Notes: generated by a model from the letters alone, not told the origin. Shown: positions 36,803 to 46,443, counted from the first letter of the stretch. The stretch is DNA of 64,000 nt from JAVBMP01 sp031552195 (GCA_031552195.1 JAVBMT010000017.1:1-64000); one strand, 5' to 3'. Made by a program: numbers and translations.

Positions 36803-37513
36803 TTACAGTACGCGAGTTCCCGTGTGTATGGCCTGGTTCTGGGGTTGGGCGTTGGTCTGCCCGCCGGGCGCGCTTTCGCGCTGAACCCGGTTCAGGAACA
36901 CCCCGGCGAAGTTGACCAGTTCCGCTTCAAGCGCGGAAAGGCGGCTGAGGAACATATTATAGCCCACCGTGGCCGGAATGGCCACAAACAGGCCGACCGC
37001 CGTGGCGATAAGGGCTTCGGAAATGCCGGGGGCAACGGTGGCCAGCGAGGCGGAGCCTTTGGCCCCTATTTCCTGGAAAGAATACATAATGCCCCAGACC
37101 GTGCCGAAAAGCCCGATGAAGGGCGCGGTATTGGCGCAGGTGGCGAGGAAAGATAGGGAAGCCCCGATTTTGGCGACAACTTCGCTCACGCCTTGGCGCA
37201 GGGCGCGGCGGACGTTATCCACGACAATTTCCGGGTTGCTTCCGCCTTCCTTCAGGCGGTTGAATTCCGCAACGCCCTGCTGGGCGACATGATAAAGCGG
37301 AGATGAAAAATCTCCGCCAAGTGAATGCACCGCTTCGCGCAGGTCGCGTGCGTCGGTGAAGCGCGCCAGCCCGACGCCCGCTTTCAGTTTGGCCGCGCGG
37401 AGCGAGAAGAACTTATAGATGATCAGGCTCCAACTGCCCACAGACATAAGCATGAGGATAATCAGGATTATTTTTGCGACAATAGTCGCGTCCGCAATCA
37501 TTTTCAACAGCAT
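36803..37513 (-). CDS. tolQ: Tol-Pal system MotA/ExbB-family protein
   Basis: TolQ is the multi-helix motor subunit. The 236-residue protein has a first helix (about 5-30, ATIVAKIILIILMLMSVGSW), a cytoplasmic loop, and the helix pair ATCANTAPFIGLFGTVWGIM and ATAVGLFVAIPATVGYNMFL with the conserved Thr/Gly path for protons. The ATG at 37513 has GGAGAACGC upstream; an earlier in-frame start (37582) would add 23 residues unlike the family. It opens the tol operon. Confidence 0.94.
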   Translation of the reverse strand: MLLKMIADATIVAKIILIILMLMSVGSWSLIIYKFFSLRAAKLKAGVGLARFTDARDLREAVHSLGGDFSSPLYHVAQQGVAEFNRLKEGGSNPEIVVDNVRRALRQGVSEVVAKIGASLSFLATCANTAPFIGLFGTVWGIMYSFQEIGAKGSASLATVAPGISEALIATAVGLFVAIPATVGYNMFLSRLSALEAELVNFAGVFLNRVQRESAPGGQTNAQPQNQAIHTGTRVL

Positions 37514-37791
37514 GAGCGTTCTCCGTTTTACGCCGTATGTCAACGCCCGTAAATCCGGAAAAACCGGTTCATGGACGTTCAAACCCGCCTCTGCGGGCCG
37601 TTCGTCAAGCCGGATAACATATAAATTTAGAAAACTCCAGAAAAACTCTAGGGAAAAGTACGATGGAGGCGATGGCGCGGCAAAAGGAAGGGAGGAGGAT
37701 TTAATTGCGGAACAAGTGAAGTTTTCGGCTGCGCCCGCTGGGCGGCGGCTTCAAATTTTATCAGTGCGTCAGAAGGAATGGCGGGAAGGGC

Positions 37792-39660
37792 CTACTTCAG
37801 CGAACTCGCCCATCTGTAAGCGCCAAGGCCGTTATTGCGCATGGTCACGCGGCGCATGCCGGAATAGCCTTGCTCTTTTTGGGGCAATTCCTCGTAAGCG
37901 CTGTTGATGCGCAATTCTTCGCCTGTTCCGGCGTTAACCGTGGCGGCAGGCGAGCCTTCGTTCAGGATCGCGGGGCCGTATTGGCGGAGGTAGCGATTAA
38001 CGCTATGATATTTTTTATCTTCATCCGGTTGTACCCGGTCGTTTGCGCGGCGCTGTTCAACTTTGGCCTCGTTCGCGTTGCCGGCGGCATCTTCGTCTTG
38101 CCGCAGGGCAGGGGCGGGTTCTGCCTGGGCTTTTTCCGGCGCGGCGATGTCGCCGGTGGCCACCACGTTGATGCCGTGCCCGGTATTGACGCTGATCAAG
38201 CTGTCGCCTTCGTCCGCCCGCACATGGTTATCGTGCAGTTCACCGGCAGCCTGGCCTTTGAGTTTGTTGAAAAATTCGTATGGGGTTTGCCAGGTGGCCT
38301 GGCTTAAGATTCCGTTTTCATTCCGGCCGTCTTCAGAAGCATTGCGTCCGCCGCCCAAAGATACGGTATTTTCGCCGGAACCTGTGCGCACCCGGCTGTT
38401 GCCGGCAGTGTCGAGGGTAATGCCGTCTTTGCCGCCTCCGCTTTCAAACGTGGTCCCCTGGCTATACAGGGCGAAGAGTCTGTCGTCGCCTTCGTCGCCA
38501 TGAACCTCGGCGCCGGTGAATATCCCGTCGGCTTTGTCGGCGCCTTCTCCCAGGTGTATTGATCCGCCGGAGGCCGCGCCGCGAAAATTGTCTTCACCTT
38601 CGCCGCCTTCCACGGCGGAACCGATGAAGTCGGCTTCCAATCCCTTATAGACGCCTTCATGCGTTTTAGAGTAAATCAGCCGCTGCTCGTTCAGGTTCAG
38701 CCGGCCGAAATTGTCGTCGCCTTTGCCGCCAAGGGCCTGGCTGTCCATGAAGCGGCCCTCGAAACTATCGTTTCCGTCACCGCCGTTAGCCGTGCTGCCG
38801 TTGACGAACATGCCGGCGAAAATATCCTTGCCCTTCCCGCCCGATACCTCTGTAGAGGAAAAGTATCCGGAAAATTTATTGTTCTTGTCGCTTCCGGCGA
38901 TGCTGGCGTTCTCAAAAAATCCGCTGAAATCGGCCTTGCCTTCCGTGCCGTTTATTTCGCTGTCGTTAAAATACCCGGCATAGGTGGTTTTGTCTTTGCC
39001 GCCGGTGATCGTCGCATTCTGGTAAAACCCAAGATAGGTTACGTTGCTTCCGCCGCTGAACCGGCCTTGCTTGCCGGAAAGGTTCAGCACGGTCGAGCCT
39101 TCGCCTGCCGTGACGTCCACGCCGGACTTGCGGATCAGTATTTCATTCGCGTTTTCCGCTTCCAGCTTGCCGTTGCTCAAGGCCGCTCCGCCGCTCAGGA
39201 ACACGGCGTTGCCGTCGGCGTCAAAACTCAGGCGGGCGTCATCGATGATCGCGAATTCGTTCAGGATTTTGGAAAAATTTCCGTCTTCGTCCTTGCCAAG
39301 CACCGTAAGCTTGTTATCGGAGAATAAAACCTGACGCGTCTTGTCTTCGTATAACGGGCGGTTGTCCACCGGGCTTCCGTATGCGCCGGAACCGGTATCC
39401 TCCACCGAGCGGAAATTTTTGAGCCGGCCTCCAGCCTGAGCCGCGCCTCTGGCCCTATCCAGCAGATCCAGGCTTTTTATGCGCACGTCGTCTTCCGCGG
39501 CCACCGTAACCGCGTTGGTTTTGCCGCCCACGGCGCTGGCTGTAAGGGGAGCAAGCTCTCGCCCAACGCTGAATTTTTGCTTTTTCGGCTGCCATAAGCC
39601 GCCGGAAACGTTGCCTTTCGACAAAGTGCCGGTGATGAATTCAGACAGTGACACGTTCAT
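37792..39660 (-). CDS. RTX-like repeat protein
   Basis: This 622-residue protein carries about nine tandem units of 18-19 residues between about 200 and 360 (for example SGYFSSTEVSGGKGKDIF, AGMFVNGSTANGGDGNDSF). Every second nonamer reads GGxGxDxF, the calcium-binding turn of RTX beta-rolls; the other nonamers have Gly-x-Phe and Asn/Ser. The N-terminus (MNVSLSEFITGTLSKGNVSG) has no signal peptide and the C-terminus is charged. It would bind calcium and could be secreted by a type I system through C-terminal signals, but no such transporter is adjacent. Confidence 0.7.
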   Translation of the reverse strand: MNVSLSEFITGTLSKGNVSGGLWQPKKQKFSVGRELAPLTASAVGGKTNAVTVAAEDDVRIKSLDLLDRARGAAQAGGRLKNFRSVEDTGSGAYGSPVDNRPLYEDKTRQVLFSDNKLTVLGKDEDGNFSKILNEFAIIDDARLSFDADGNAVFLSGGAALSNGKLEAENANEILIRKSGVDVTAGEGSTVLNLSGKQGRFSGGSNVTYLGFYQNATITGGKDKTTYAGYFNDSEINGTEGKADFSGFFENASIAGSDKNNKFSGYFSSTEVSGGKGKDIFAGMFVNGSTANGGDGNDSFEGRFMDSQALGGKGDDNFGRLNLNEQRLIYSKTHEGVYKGLEADFIGSAVEGGEGEDNFRGAASGGSIHLGEGADKADGIFTGAEVHGDEGDDRLFALYSQGTTFESGGGKDGITLDTAGNSRVRTGSGENTVSLGGGRNASEDGRNENGILSQATWQTPYEFFNKLKGQAAGELHDNHVRADEGDSLISVNTGHGINVVATGDIAAPEKAQAEPAPALRQDEDAAGNANEAKVEQRRANDRVQPDEDKKYHSVNRYLRQYGPAILNEGSPAATVNAGTGEELRINSAYEELPQKEQGYSGMRRVTMRNNGLGAYRWASSLK

Positions 39661-39974
39661 GGCGCGTTATCCTTAAACTCGATAAAATATTATATTTATC
39701 TTATCGGCAGTGATTTATATTGCATTATATGAAGAATAAAAAATTCCGCCTGAGCCGCTTTGGGGAAATTGTTTTTTTATTTGCATCGCGTATCCAGCGT
39801 ATAAAAAATTGTATTCCCCTTTACTTTTCGTAAAGATGAACTATGATTCTCCAATGGTCTGAATAGCGTTACCTCTTGAAAAAGCGCACTGCCACAGCTG
39901 TTCAAAGGCGCATCTTTAATTTAAGGCCGCATTTGAAACCACGCGTTAGACGCGAATGAAAAAGGAGTGCATAA
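39661..39974. other. Divergent intergenic region, RTX gene / htrA
   Basis: A 314-base AT-rich gap holding both promoters. No clear sigma-70 or sigma-32 pair can be assigned; TTGAAAAAGCG near 39873 is a weak heat-shock -35 candidate without a matching -10. No gene is seen. Confidence 0.35.
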
Positions 39975-41471
39975 ATGGATATCCTGTCCAGAGCCGCCAA
40001 ATTTAACCGGATGGCTTTACTGGTTTTAGCTTTCTGCCTGTGCTCGGGCTTTTCTTTCCCGGCGGCCCACGCGGCTCCGCCGGCCGATTTTACCGAGCTG
40101 GCCAAAAACGCCGGCCCGGCTGTGGTGAACATCAGCACCGAGCGCGTCGTCAAACGCCGCCCCGGCGGGCCGTTCATGTTCCCCTCGCCCTTTTTCGGCG
40201 GTCCGGGCACGGACGAATTCGAGCGCTTTTTTGAGCAGTTCGACGGGCCGAGGCAGCAGGAAGGCGGGCGTGGAACGCGCCGCCAGAATTCTCTCGGTTC
40301 CGGTTTCGTAATCTCTTCCGACGGCTATGTCGTTACCAACAACCACGTTGTGAAGGGCGCTGACGTCATCAAGGTGAATTTCTACAGCAGCAAGGGCAAC
40401 AAGGAAGATTCATACGAAGCCGAAATTATCGGCACGGATGAGGAAACGGACCTGGCCCTTCTGAAAATTAGCGCCAATAGAAGCCTTCCGGTGCTGAAAT
40501 TCGGAGATTCCGACGCGCTTGAGGTCGGTTCATGGGTGGTCGCCATAGGCAACCCTTTCGGGCTTGACCATACCGTGACCGCCGGGATCCTTTCCGCCAA
40601 GTGGCGCAAAATAGGCTCCGGCCCCTTTGACGACTTTTTGCAGACCGACGCCTCCATCAACCCCGGCAACAGCGGCGGCCCGCTCCTGAATATGGACGGA
40701 GAGGTCGTGGGCATTAACACCGCCATTGTGCCGCAGGGCCAGGGCCTCGGTTTCGCCATTCCTTCCAGCACCGCCAAAAAGGTTATTGAAGACCTCAAGG
40801 CGAATAAAAAAGTCACGCGCGGCTGGATAGGCGTGACCATACAGGATGTTGACGAAAACAGCGCCAAGGCCCTCGGTTTGCCTGAAGCGGGCGGCGCGCT
40901 TGTGGGCGGCGTTGTTCCGGGCGACCCGGCCGACAAGGCCGGAATCGGAGCCGGAGACGTAATCCTTAAGGTGGGCGACGCTAAAATCGCGTCTTCCGAC
41001 GACCTGCTGCGCGCGATTGCCGCGCTTAAGCCCAACTCCACCACCAGCGTGACTATCTGGCGCGAGGGCAAAACCAGCGACGTCAACGTGACCCTGGGCG
41101 AACGCAACGCCGATAAAACGGCGGAAAACGGCAATTCCGGCAAACAGACGGACAACGCGTCGGTCAGCGCCCGTCTGGGTCTTTCCCTACGCACCCTTTC
41201 CGAATCTGACGCGGCCCAGCTCGGCCTTGACATAAAGCAGGGCGTGCTGGTGGCCGGGGTTAATCCTGATTCCGTGGCCGCGGAAAGCGGCTTCCGCCGT
41301 GGAGACGTCATTTTCGCCGTGGGCAGAACGGCGGTCAAGAACCTGGAAGACTTCAACAAGCTCGCTTCCGAAGCCGACAAGAGCAGAGGGGTGATCATGC
41401 TGCAAGTTAACCGCAGAGGGCAGTCTTTCATCCGGTCCATGGAAATACCGAAACTCGAAGGAAAGAAATAG
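39975..41471 (+). CDS. htrA: Periplasmic Do/DegP-type serine protease
   Basis: HtrA degrades or refolds damaged envelope proteins in the periplasm. The 498-residue protein has a signal peptide (ALLVLAFCLCSGFSFPAAHA), a trypsin-like domain with His (TNNHVVKGADVI, ~122), Asp (EETDLALLKI) and Ser (NPGNSGGPLLN, ~230), and two PDZ domains (about 275-370 and 390-490). AGGAG lies upstream of the ATG. It is followed by a terminator and then hslU. Confidence 0.96.
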   Translation: MDILSRAAKFNRMALLVLAFCLCSGFSFPAAHAAPPADFTELAKNAGPAVVNISTERVVKRRPGGPFMFPSPFFGGPGTDEFERFFEQFDGPRQQEGGRGTRRQNSLGSGFVISSDGYVVTNNHVVKGADVIKVNFYSSKGNKEDSYEAEIIGTDEETDLALLKISANRSLPVLKFGDSDALEVGSWVVAIGNPFGLDHTVTAGILSAKWRKIGSGPFDDFLQTDASINPGNSGGPLLNMDGEVVGINTAIVPQGQGLGFAIPSSTAKKVIEDLKANKKVTRGWIGVTIQDVDENSAKALGLPEAGGALVGGVVPGDPADKAGIGAGDVILKVGDAKIASSDDLLRAIAALKPNSTTSVTIWREGKTSDVNVTLGERNADKTAENGNSGKQTDNASVSARLGLSLRTLSESDAAQLGLDIKQGVLVAGVNPDSVAAESGFRRGDVIFAVGRTAVKNLEDFNKLASEADKSRGVIMLQVNRRGQSFIRSMEIPKLEGKK

Positions 41472-41479
41472 CAAGGCCG

Positions 41480-41517
41480 AGGCCGCGCCTGTTTGCATAA
41501 AATGGGCGCGGCCTTTT
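41480..41517 (+). terminator. Terminator of htrA
   Basis: Arms AGGCCGCGCC and GGCGCGGCC around a 14-base loop run into TTTTT. Confidence 0.8.
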
Positions 41518-41566
41518 TCTTTCGGGAAGTCAAACGAAACCGCTAAACAAACCGCACAGGAAATTT

Positions 41567-42988
41567 ATGAGCACCAGCCTTACTCCGCGCGAGATAGTCG
41601 CGGAACTGGACAAATACATAGTAGGGCAGCATGAAGCCAAGCGCATGGTCGCCATTGCCATACGCAACCGCTGGCGCAGGCAGCAGCTTGATCCGGCCCT
41701 GAGGGAAGAGGTCGCCCCGAAGAACATGATCATGATCGGACCCACCGGAGTCGGGAAAACCGAGATAGCCCGCCGCCTGGCCAAGCTTTGCGCCTCTCCG
41801 TTCATCAAGGTTGAGGCTACCAAGTATACGGAAGTCGGCTACGTCGGGCGCGACGTCGAGTCCATGGTGCGCGACCTGATGGAAATTGGCGTTGCCCTGG
41901 TGCGCGAGGAAGAAAACATACGGGTGCGCGCCCTGGCGGAGGAAAAGGCGGAAAACCGCCTGCTCGACCTGCTTCTTCCAGGAACGGGCCAGGAAAATAT
42001 TTACGCCGGGCCGGGCGGGGCCGGGCACATGGCGGATTATGTGGCCTACCCGGACGGGGTTGCTCCGGCAAGTTCCGCTCCCTACGCCTCTGACCGGGCC
42101 GCCGGAGAGCGCACGCGTGAGAAATTCCGTTCCATGTGGCGCGAAGGGCGGCTTGACGACCGCGAGGTTGAAATGGAGGTTGAACAATCCGGCGGGCCGC
42201 GCATGGAAATTATGACCATTCCGGGTATGGAACAGGCCGGTGAGCAGTTTCAGGACGCCTTCAGCAAAATTTTTCCCAAAAAGCGCAAACGGCGCAGCCT
42301 GAACGTGCGCGACGCCTACCAGCTTTTATTGCAGGAAGAAAGCGCGGCCTTGATAGACGAGGATAAAGTGGCGGAAGCCGCCCGCAAGCGGGTTGAAGAA
42401 ACCGGCATTATCTTCATAGACGAAATAGACAAGGTGGCTATTCCGGCCAACGGGCAGCGCGGGGCCGATGTTTCGCGCGAGGGCGTGCAGCGCGACCTTT
42501 TGCCCATTGTGGAAGGCAGCACGGTAAACACCAAATACGGCATGGTGCGCACCGACCACATACTTTTCATCGCGGCCGGGGCTTTTCATTTCAGCAAGCC
42601 TTCCGACCTTATACCCGAGTTGCAGGGGCGTTTTCCCTTGCGCGTTGAACTTACCCCGCTTGGAAAAGATGAATTCCTGCGCATCCTGACCGAACCGCAT
42701 AACGCCTTGACCCGCCAGTATGCGGCCTTGCTGGAAACTGAGGAAGTTCGCCTGGAATTCACGCCTGAAGCCCTTGAAGAGGTGGCGTCCTTTGCTGAAG
42801 TGACCAACCGGGAAACGGAGAATATCGGCGCGCGCCGGCTTTATACCATCATGGAAAAGATATTGGCCGACATTTCCTTTGACGCGCCTGAACAGCCCGC
42901 GCACAGCCTTATGGTCGACGCGGCCTATGTGCGCGAGAAACTGGCCGACGTGCGTACGAATACCGATTTGTCGCGCTACATCCTTTAA
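41567..42988 (+). CDS. hslU: ATP-dependent protease ATPase subunit HslU
   Basis: HslU is the hexameric unfoldase that feeds proteins into the HslV peptidase. The 473-residue protein has IVGQHEAKRMVAIAIRNRWR, Walker A MIGPTGVGKTEIARRLAK (~55), the pore motif TEVGYVGRDVESMV, an inserted I-domain (about 110-240), Walker B IIFIDEIDKVA (~283) and the C-terminal DLSRYIL, which docks HslV. hslV is not next to it. The Ala/Gly-rich stretch in the I-domain is long. Confidence 0.96.
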   Translation: MSTSLTPREIVAELDKYIVGQHEAKRMVAIAIRNRWRRQQLDPALREEVAPKNMIMIGPTGVGKTEIARRLAKLCASPFIKVEATKYTEVGYVGRDVESMVRDLMEIGVALVREEENIRVRALAEEKAENRLLDLLLPGTGQENIYAGPGGAGHMADYVAYPDGVAPASSAPYASDRAAGERTREKFRSMWREGRLDDREVEMEVEQSGGPRMEIMTIPGMEQAGEQFQDAFSKIFPKKRKRRSLNVRDAYQLLLQEESAALIDEDKVAEAARKRVEETGIIFIDEIDKVAIPANGQRGADVSREGVQRDLLPIVEGSTVNTKYGMVRTDHILFIAAGAFHFSKPSDLIPELQGRFPLRVELTPLGKDEFLRILTEPHNALTRQYAALLETEEVRLEFTPEALEEVASFAEVTNRETENIGARRLYTIMEKILADISFDAPEQPAHSLMVDAAYVREKLADVRTNTDLSRYIL

Positions 42989-43322
42989 AGCGTTCAACCG
43001 CCAAAAATTGTTCAGGGCGTTTCCACTTTGAAAATGTTCTGAAGGCGCGCATGCGGCGGCCATAAGCGGACAGCGCGGCGCGGTTTCGCAATGTGCTTGA
43101 ATTTAAATCCTTTTAGCTTTTTCGCGTGTTTTCCGTACGCCATGCGTCAGCCGGTGCGGTCAATAATTGTCAGTTCGTTGAGGGCCGTTACCTGGCTTGC
43201 CGGGTCAGTGGAGGCGGCTAAAAATCATGGCTGCGGAAAATGCTTGCAGGCTTTGACTTTAGGTTGACAAGGCGACCTTGTTAGGCTAGTTAACCAGAAC
43301 GCGTTTTTCAGACGCCGGAATT
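42989..43322. other. Intergenic region after hslU, with one TIR-like end
   Basis: A 334-base gap with no gene. AGGGCGTTTCCACTTTGAAA at 43014-43033 resembles one end of the MITE-like elements at 46170 and 52054 (GGGC..TTT..ACTTTGAAA), so it may be a decayed solo end. The tRNA-Ser promoter lies at the right. Confidence 0.35.
43264..43292 (+). promoter_or_regulatory. Promoter of tRNA-Ser
   Basis: TTGACA (43264-43269), 17 bases and TAGTTA (43287-43292) lie 30 bases before the tRNA. Confidence 0.65.
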
Positions 43323-43415
43323 GGAGAAGTGGCCGAGCGGCCGAAGGCGCTCCCCTGCTAAGGGAGTATACGGGCAAAACCTGTATCCAGGGTTCAAATC
43401 CCTGCTTCTCCGCCA
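43323..43415 (+). tRNA. tRNA-Ser (GCT)
   Basis: A 93-base type II tRNA with acceptor arms GGAGAAG/CTTCTCC, discriminator G, encoded CCA, a long variable arm and anticodon stem CTCCC/GGGAG around CTGCTAA, giving GCT. Confidence 0.95.
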
Positions 43416-43418
43416 GAA

Positions 43419-43457
43419 TTTAAAGCCCGCGAATCAAATAGGTTCGCGGGCTTTAAA
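43419..43457. terminator. Strong hairpin after tRNA-Ser
   Basis: A perfect 15-base stem (43419-43433 with 43443-43457) around a 9-base loop. AAAT-type flanks replace a long T-tract. It lies between tRNA-Ser and the convergent GGDEF/TPR gene and probably ends both. Confidence 0.7.
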
Positions 43458-43483
43458 TATTCGTGGCGGTTTTCCTTTTCGGT

Positions 43484-46099
43484 TCAGCACTCTTCAGCTT
43501 TGATCAGGGCCTTGGAGGCGTCGTCCGGCTTGCCCGAGGCTTTCAGGGCGCGGGCAAGGGAGAGCCACCCGGCCTTAAGGTCCGGGCGCAGGGCCACGCT
43601 TTGCCGGGCCAGGCTTTCCGCCACCTGCGGGTCTTCACCGGCCTCAAGGTAAAGCTGGGCCAAAAGCTGAAGCGCGGCGGCGTCTTGCGGGTCATTCAGC
43701 AGGGCTTCATGCAGAAGCTCTCTGGCATCTTGTTCTTTACCCTCTTTAAGGGCTAACCGGGCTAATTTCCTTTTGATCAGGGCCTCTATCCGGCCGTTTT
43801 CAACTTCCGGATCATTCCGCCGGGTCGTTTCACGGTTGAATGATGCCGCGCGCAAATACCAGCCTTTGGCTTCTTCCGGGCCTTTGGCGCGTTCGGCTAC
43901 CTGCCCGAGGCGCAGCATGGCGTAAATATGGCCGGGATTAAGCTCAAGGCAGCGCAGGTAAAGCTTTTCCGCTTCGCTCCAGTCTTGCGGGTCGCCGCCG
44001 GCCTGAAGCAGGTTGCCCAGGTTGTAAATGGCCATAAGGTCGTCGGGGTTCAGGCGCAAGGCTTCTTTAAAGTGGCGTATGGCCTCGTTCGGGCGGCCCA
44101 TTGAGGCCATGCAGATGCCGAGCGAATTCCAGGCCACGGTGTTTTTCGGGTCGGCCAGAACGGCGCGTTGATATTCCCTGGTGGCCGCAAAGCTGTCTCC
44201 ATGGTTGAACAGGCGGTCAGCGTTGATGTTAAGGGCCAGGCTGTCTGTTACGCCGATATGCGGTGCTGGAAGAAGGGCGGCGTATTCCAGGGCTTTGCGG
44301 GCGTTTTCCGGGGCGTCTGAGCCGCGGAAATCAAGGAAAGGGTGCCTGGCTATGCCGGCTTCCAGAATAAGGCCGTTTTGTTTTTTCAAGCGTTCGCCGA
44401 GCCGCGCGCAGCAGCTTTTTACAGCCTCGGCGTCTTCAACAGGCAGGAAGAAGACAAGGCTGTTATGCCCATAGCGGCCGCCCAAAGCTTCATCGGAGTA
44501 TTCCGGCGGGGAAAGTTCAGCCAGGGCGTTCAGGCAGCTGGCTGAAACATCCCCCATTACTTCTTCCCAATTTTGCGCGTCTTCGGGGGCGTATTCCGGT
44601 TCCGCCGCCGGCCCGCCCGTTCCTTCTTCAATCTCTTCTTTATGGGCAACTGGTTTGAAACGCAGGAGCAGCAGCGAGAATGCGGCGTGCTTTTCCCGTT
44701 TCAAGCTCCATTCGGCCATGAATTCACTGTGCGTTAAAAGGCCTGTGGAAGGGTCGTTGCGCGGGGCGTATTGGCGCGAGGCGAAGGAGGCGTGGGTTTC
44801 CTCCGGCGCGAGCAGCAGCAGCCTGTCGCCTGGTTCAGGGAGGTGAGCCGGGTCGCCAGAGTTGATCAGCTCCGCCAGGGCGTCATTTTCCCGCACCTCA
44901 ACCAGCACCAGTTCTCCCTTGTAAAGCGGATTTTGCGCCGTCCGTCCGCCGGGGTGGGGCGGCAGGTTCCATACCGCGAAACGCTGGCCTTCACGCGCGT
45001 TCACCATTCGCCCCAGCCCGATCAGGTAGCGCCCGAGCGGCAGGGGGCCGATAACGCGGCCGCCTTCGCGGAGAATGCGGCCGAACCCCATTATGGGGCT
45101 GTGTTCGGCCCTCAGTTCCGGCCCTTGCGTAATCAGGGCCGCCGGTTGTTCGAAGGCCATCGCGGCGGCCATGCGGGCCTTGCGCAGAAGTTGCCGGGCC
45201 TGTTCCTCAGGGGCGCGGGCCATAACGCCGTCGAGATCTTGCGGGTATATTGAGTAACCGAAAGATGCCTCAATGTTGATGCGTTTTTTGGTGAGGTCGT
45301 GCAAAATGTGGATTTTTTTGAGCACGCCTTCCATTTCAGCGGCCAGGTCGCGGCATGCGGAGCCTTGCCCGAAGGGCAGCAGCAGGGTGAACTCATGCTC
45401 GCCGCTACGGGCGGCCAGCGCCTGTTCCGGGCAATGCCCGAGAAGGGCCGCGGCCAGCGCGAGAAGGAGCTTGTCCGCCGTGGCGTAGCCGTGCCTATGC
45501 ACGATTTGCGCGAGGCCGTTGAAGCGGATTGCTATAACGCCAACGCTGCCTCTGGCGCGCGGGCGGGAAGCGGGGCTGATGCGTTCTTCTTTTTTTGAGC
45601 CTTTCGCCCGGGCGTATTCGGAGGAATCTTCTTCCGGCCAGTTTTCATCCTGCGAATATGAAGCCGGAGAGAGTGACGACCTGTGCAAGGTTATTTCTTT
45701 TGCCAGAACGGACAAGAGGTGCTCACGGGTGTACAGTCCGGTCAGGGGGTCGCAAAGGCTTTGCTTGTAAATTTGCAGGTTTTCCAAGGCCAGCCCGGAA
45801 ATCGCCGGCAGAACGGGCAAAATATGTTCCATGCTGCCGCCTTCGGGCGTGGCTCTTACCCCGCCGGCCACGAATAGGCCCAATGCCGGAATTTTCCGGT
45901 TTTTTTCATCCGGGAAAAAGCGCAACGGCAGGAGCAACTTGTCTTCATCCGCCAGGTAAGTCGCTTCCGGGTCAGGCTCGTGCATGGGAAAATGCAGGGC
46001 GTGCGTTTTGAAAGAGAAGAAGCGTGACAGGGTTTCGCAAAGGCGGGCTTCAAAGCTGACCATGTCCATACGGGTAAGCGCGGCGTAGTGTGTAGTCAT
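43484..46099 (-). CDS. Degenerate double-GGDEF and TPR protein
   Basis: This 871-residue cytoplasmic protein has two GGDEF-like domains and a C-terminal TPR array. The first has DPLTGLYTREHL and, where GGDEF is expected, SGEHEF (~233); the second has DPSTGLLTHSEF (~447) and YGHNSLVFFLP (~545). Neither keeps the diguanylate-cyclase signature, so the domains are probably catalytically dead and may bind nucleotide or protein. About five TPR units fill 620-871 (NTVAWNSLGICMASMG, DLMAIYNLGNLLQAGG). The start at 46099 is preferred over 46159, whose extra codons overlap a hairpin. It lies near fliS and fliD, suggesting a motility-linked role. Confidence 0.75.
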   Translation of the reverse strand: MTTHYAALTRMDMVSFEARLCETLSRFFSFKTHALHFPMHEPDPEATYLADEDKLLLPLRFFPDEKNRKIPALGLFVAGGVRATPEGGSMEHILPVLPAISGLALENLQIYKQSLCDPLTGLYTREHLLSVLAKEITLHRSSLSPASYSQDENWPEEDSSEYARAKGSKKEERISPASRPRARGSVGVIAIRFNGLAQIVHRHGYATADKLLLALAAALLGHCPEQALAARSGEHEFTLLLPFGQGSACRDLAAEMEGVLKKIHILHDLTKKRINIEASFGYSIYPQDLDGVMARAPEEQARQLLRKARMAAAMAFEQPAALITQGPELRAEHSPIMGFGRILREGGRVIGPLPLGRYLIGLGRMVNAREGQRFAVWNLPPHPGGRTAQNPLYKGELVLVEVRENDALAELINSGDPAHLPEPGDRLLLLAPEETHASFASRQYAPRNDPSTGLLTHSEFMAEWSLKREKHAAFSLLLLRFKPVAHKEEIEEGTGGPAAEPEYAPEDAQNWEEVMGDVSASCLNALAELSPPEYSDEALGGRYGHNSLVFFLPVEDAEAVKSCCARLGERLKKQNGLILEAGIARHPFLDFRGSDAPENARKALEYAALLPAPHIGVTDSLALNINADRLFNHGDSFAATREYQRAVLADPKNTVAWNSLGICMASMGRPNEAIRHFKEALRLNPDDLMAIYNLGNLLQAGGDPQDWSEAEKLYLRCLELNPGHIYAMLRLGQVAERAKGPEEAKGWYLRAASFNRETTRRNDPEVENGRIEALIKRKLARLALKEGKEQDARELLHEALLNDPQDAAALQLLAQLYLEAGEDPQVAESLARQSVALRPDLKAGWLSLARALKASGKPDDASKALIKAEEC

Positions 46100-46169
46100 G
46101 TCGGCGTTATACACAGCGGCGGACCGTGCGGCAATAGAAAAGTCCATACCGCAAGGCATGGACTTTCTA

Positions 46170-46443
46170 GAGCAGTTTGACTTTGAAATATCTCTGCAAC
46201 AATCGGTTTTGTATACAGAATGCTATATTTTATCCCACATGTACAAGCCCGAAGCGGCTTTGACTACTAGGCAAGGTTTTGTCTACAAATCCTTGCCGCG
46301 AGATGGTTGTAGGCGGGCTTTGCCAGCCGTCAAGCAACCATCTCAAAGAGAAAAAGTTTTAAAGGCACGCCGCGCTGCTCGCTTGCGGGCGTACGCTAAC
46401 GCGACCGCCAGGGCATTTAAACTTTTTCAAAGTTAAAATGCCC
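46170..46443. repeat. MITE-like element A, flanked by TA
   Basis: A 274-base non-coding element whose ends form an imperfect inverted repeat: GAGCAGTTTGACTTTGAAA at the left and the complement of GGGCATTTTAACTTTGAAA at the right, 16 of 19 matching. A TA dinucleotide flanks both ends (46168-46169 and 46444-46445), as expected for IS630/Tc1-type transposition. Inside are hairpins (GGCAAGG...CCTTGCC; GAGATGGTTG...CAACCATCTC) and the segment GCGCTGCTCGCTTGC shared with element B. It fills the gap between the GGDEF/TPR gene and fliS. Confidence 0.65.

Noticed and set aside
38659..39327. Plus-strand frame opposite the RTX-like gene
   Set aside because: Explained by GC-rich codon bias of the real gene on the other strand.
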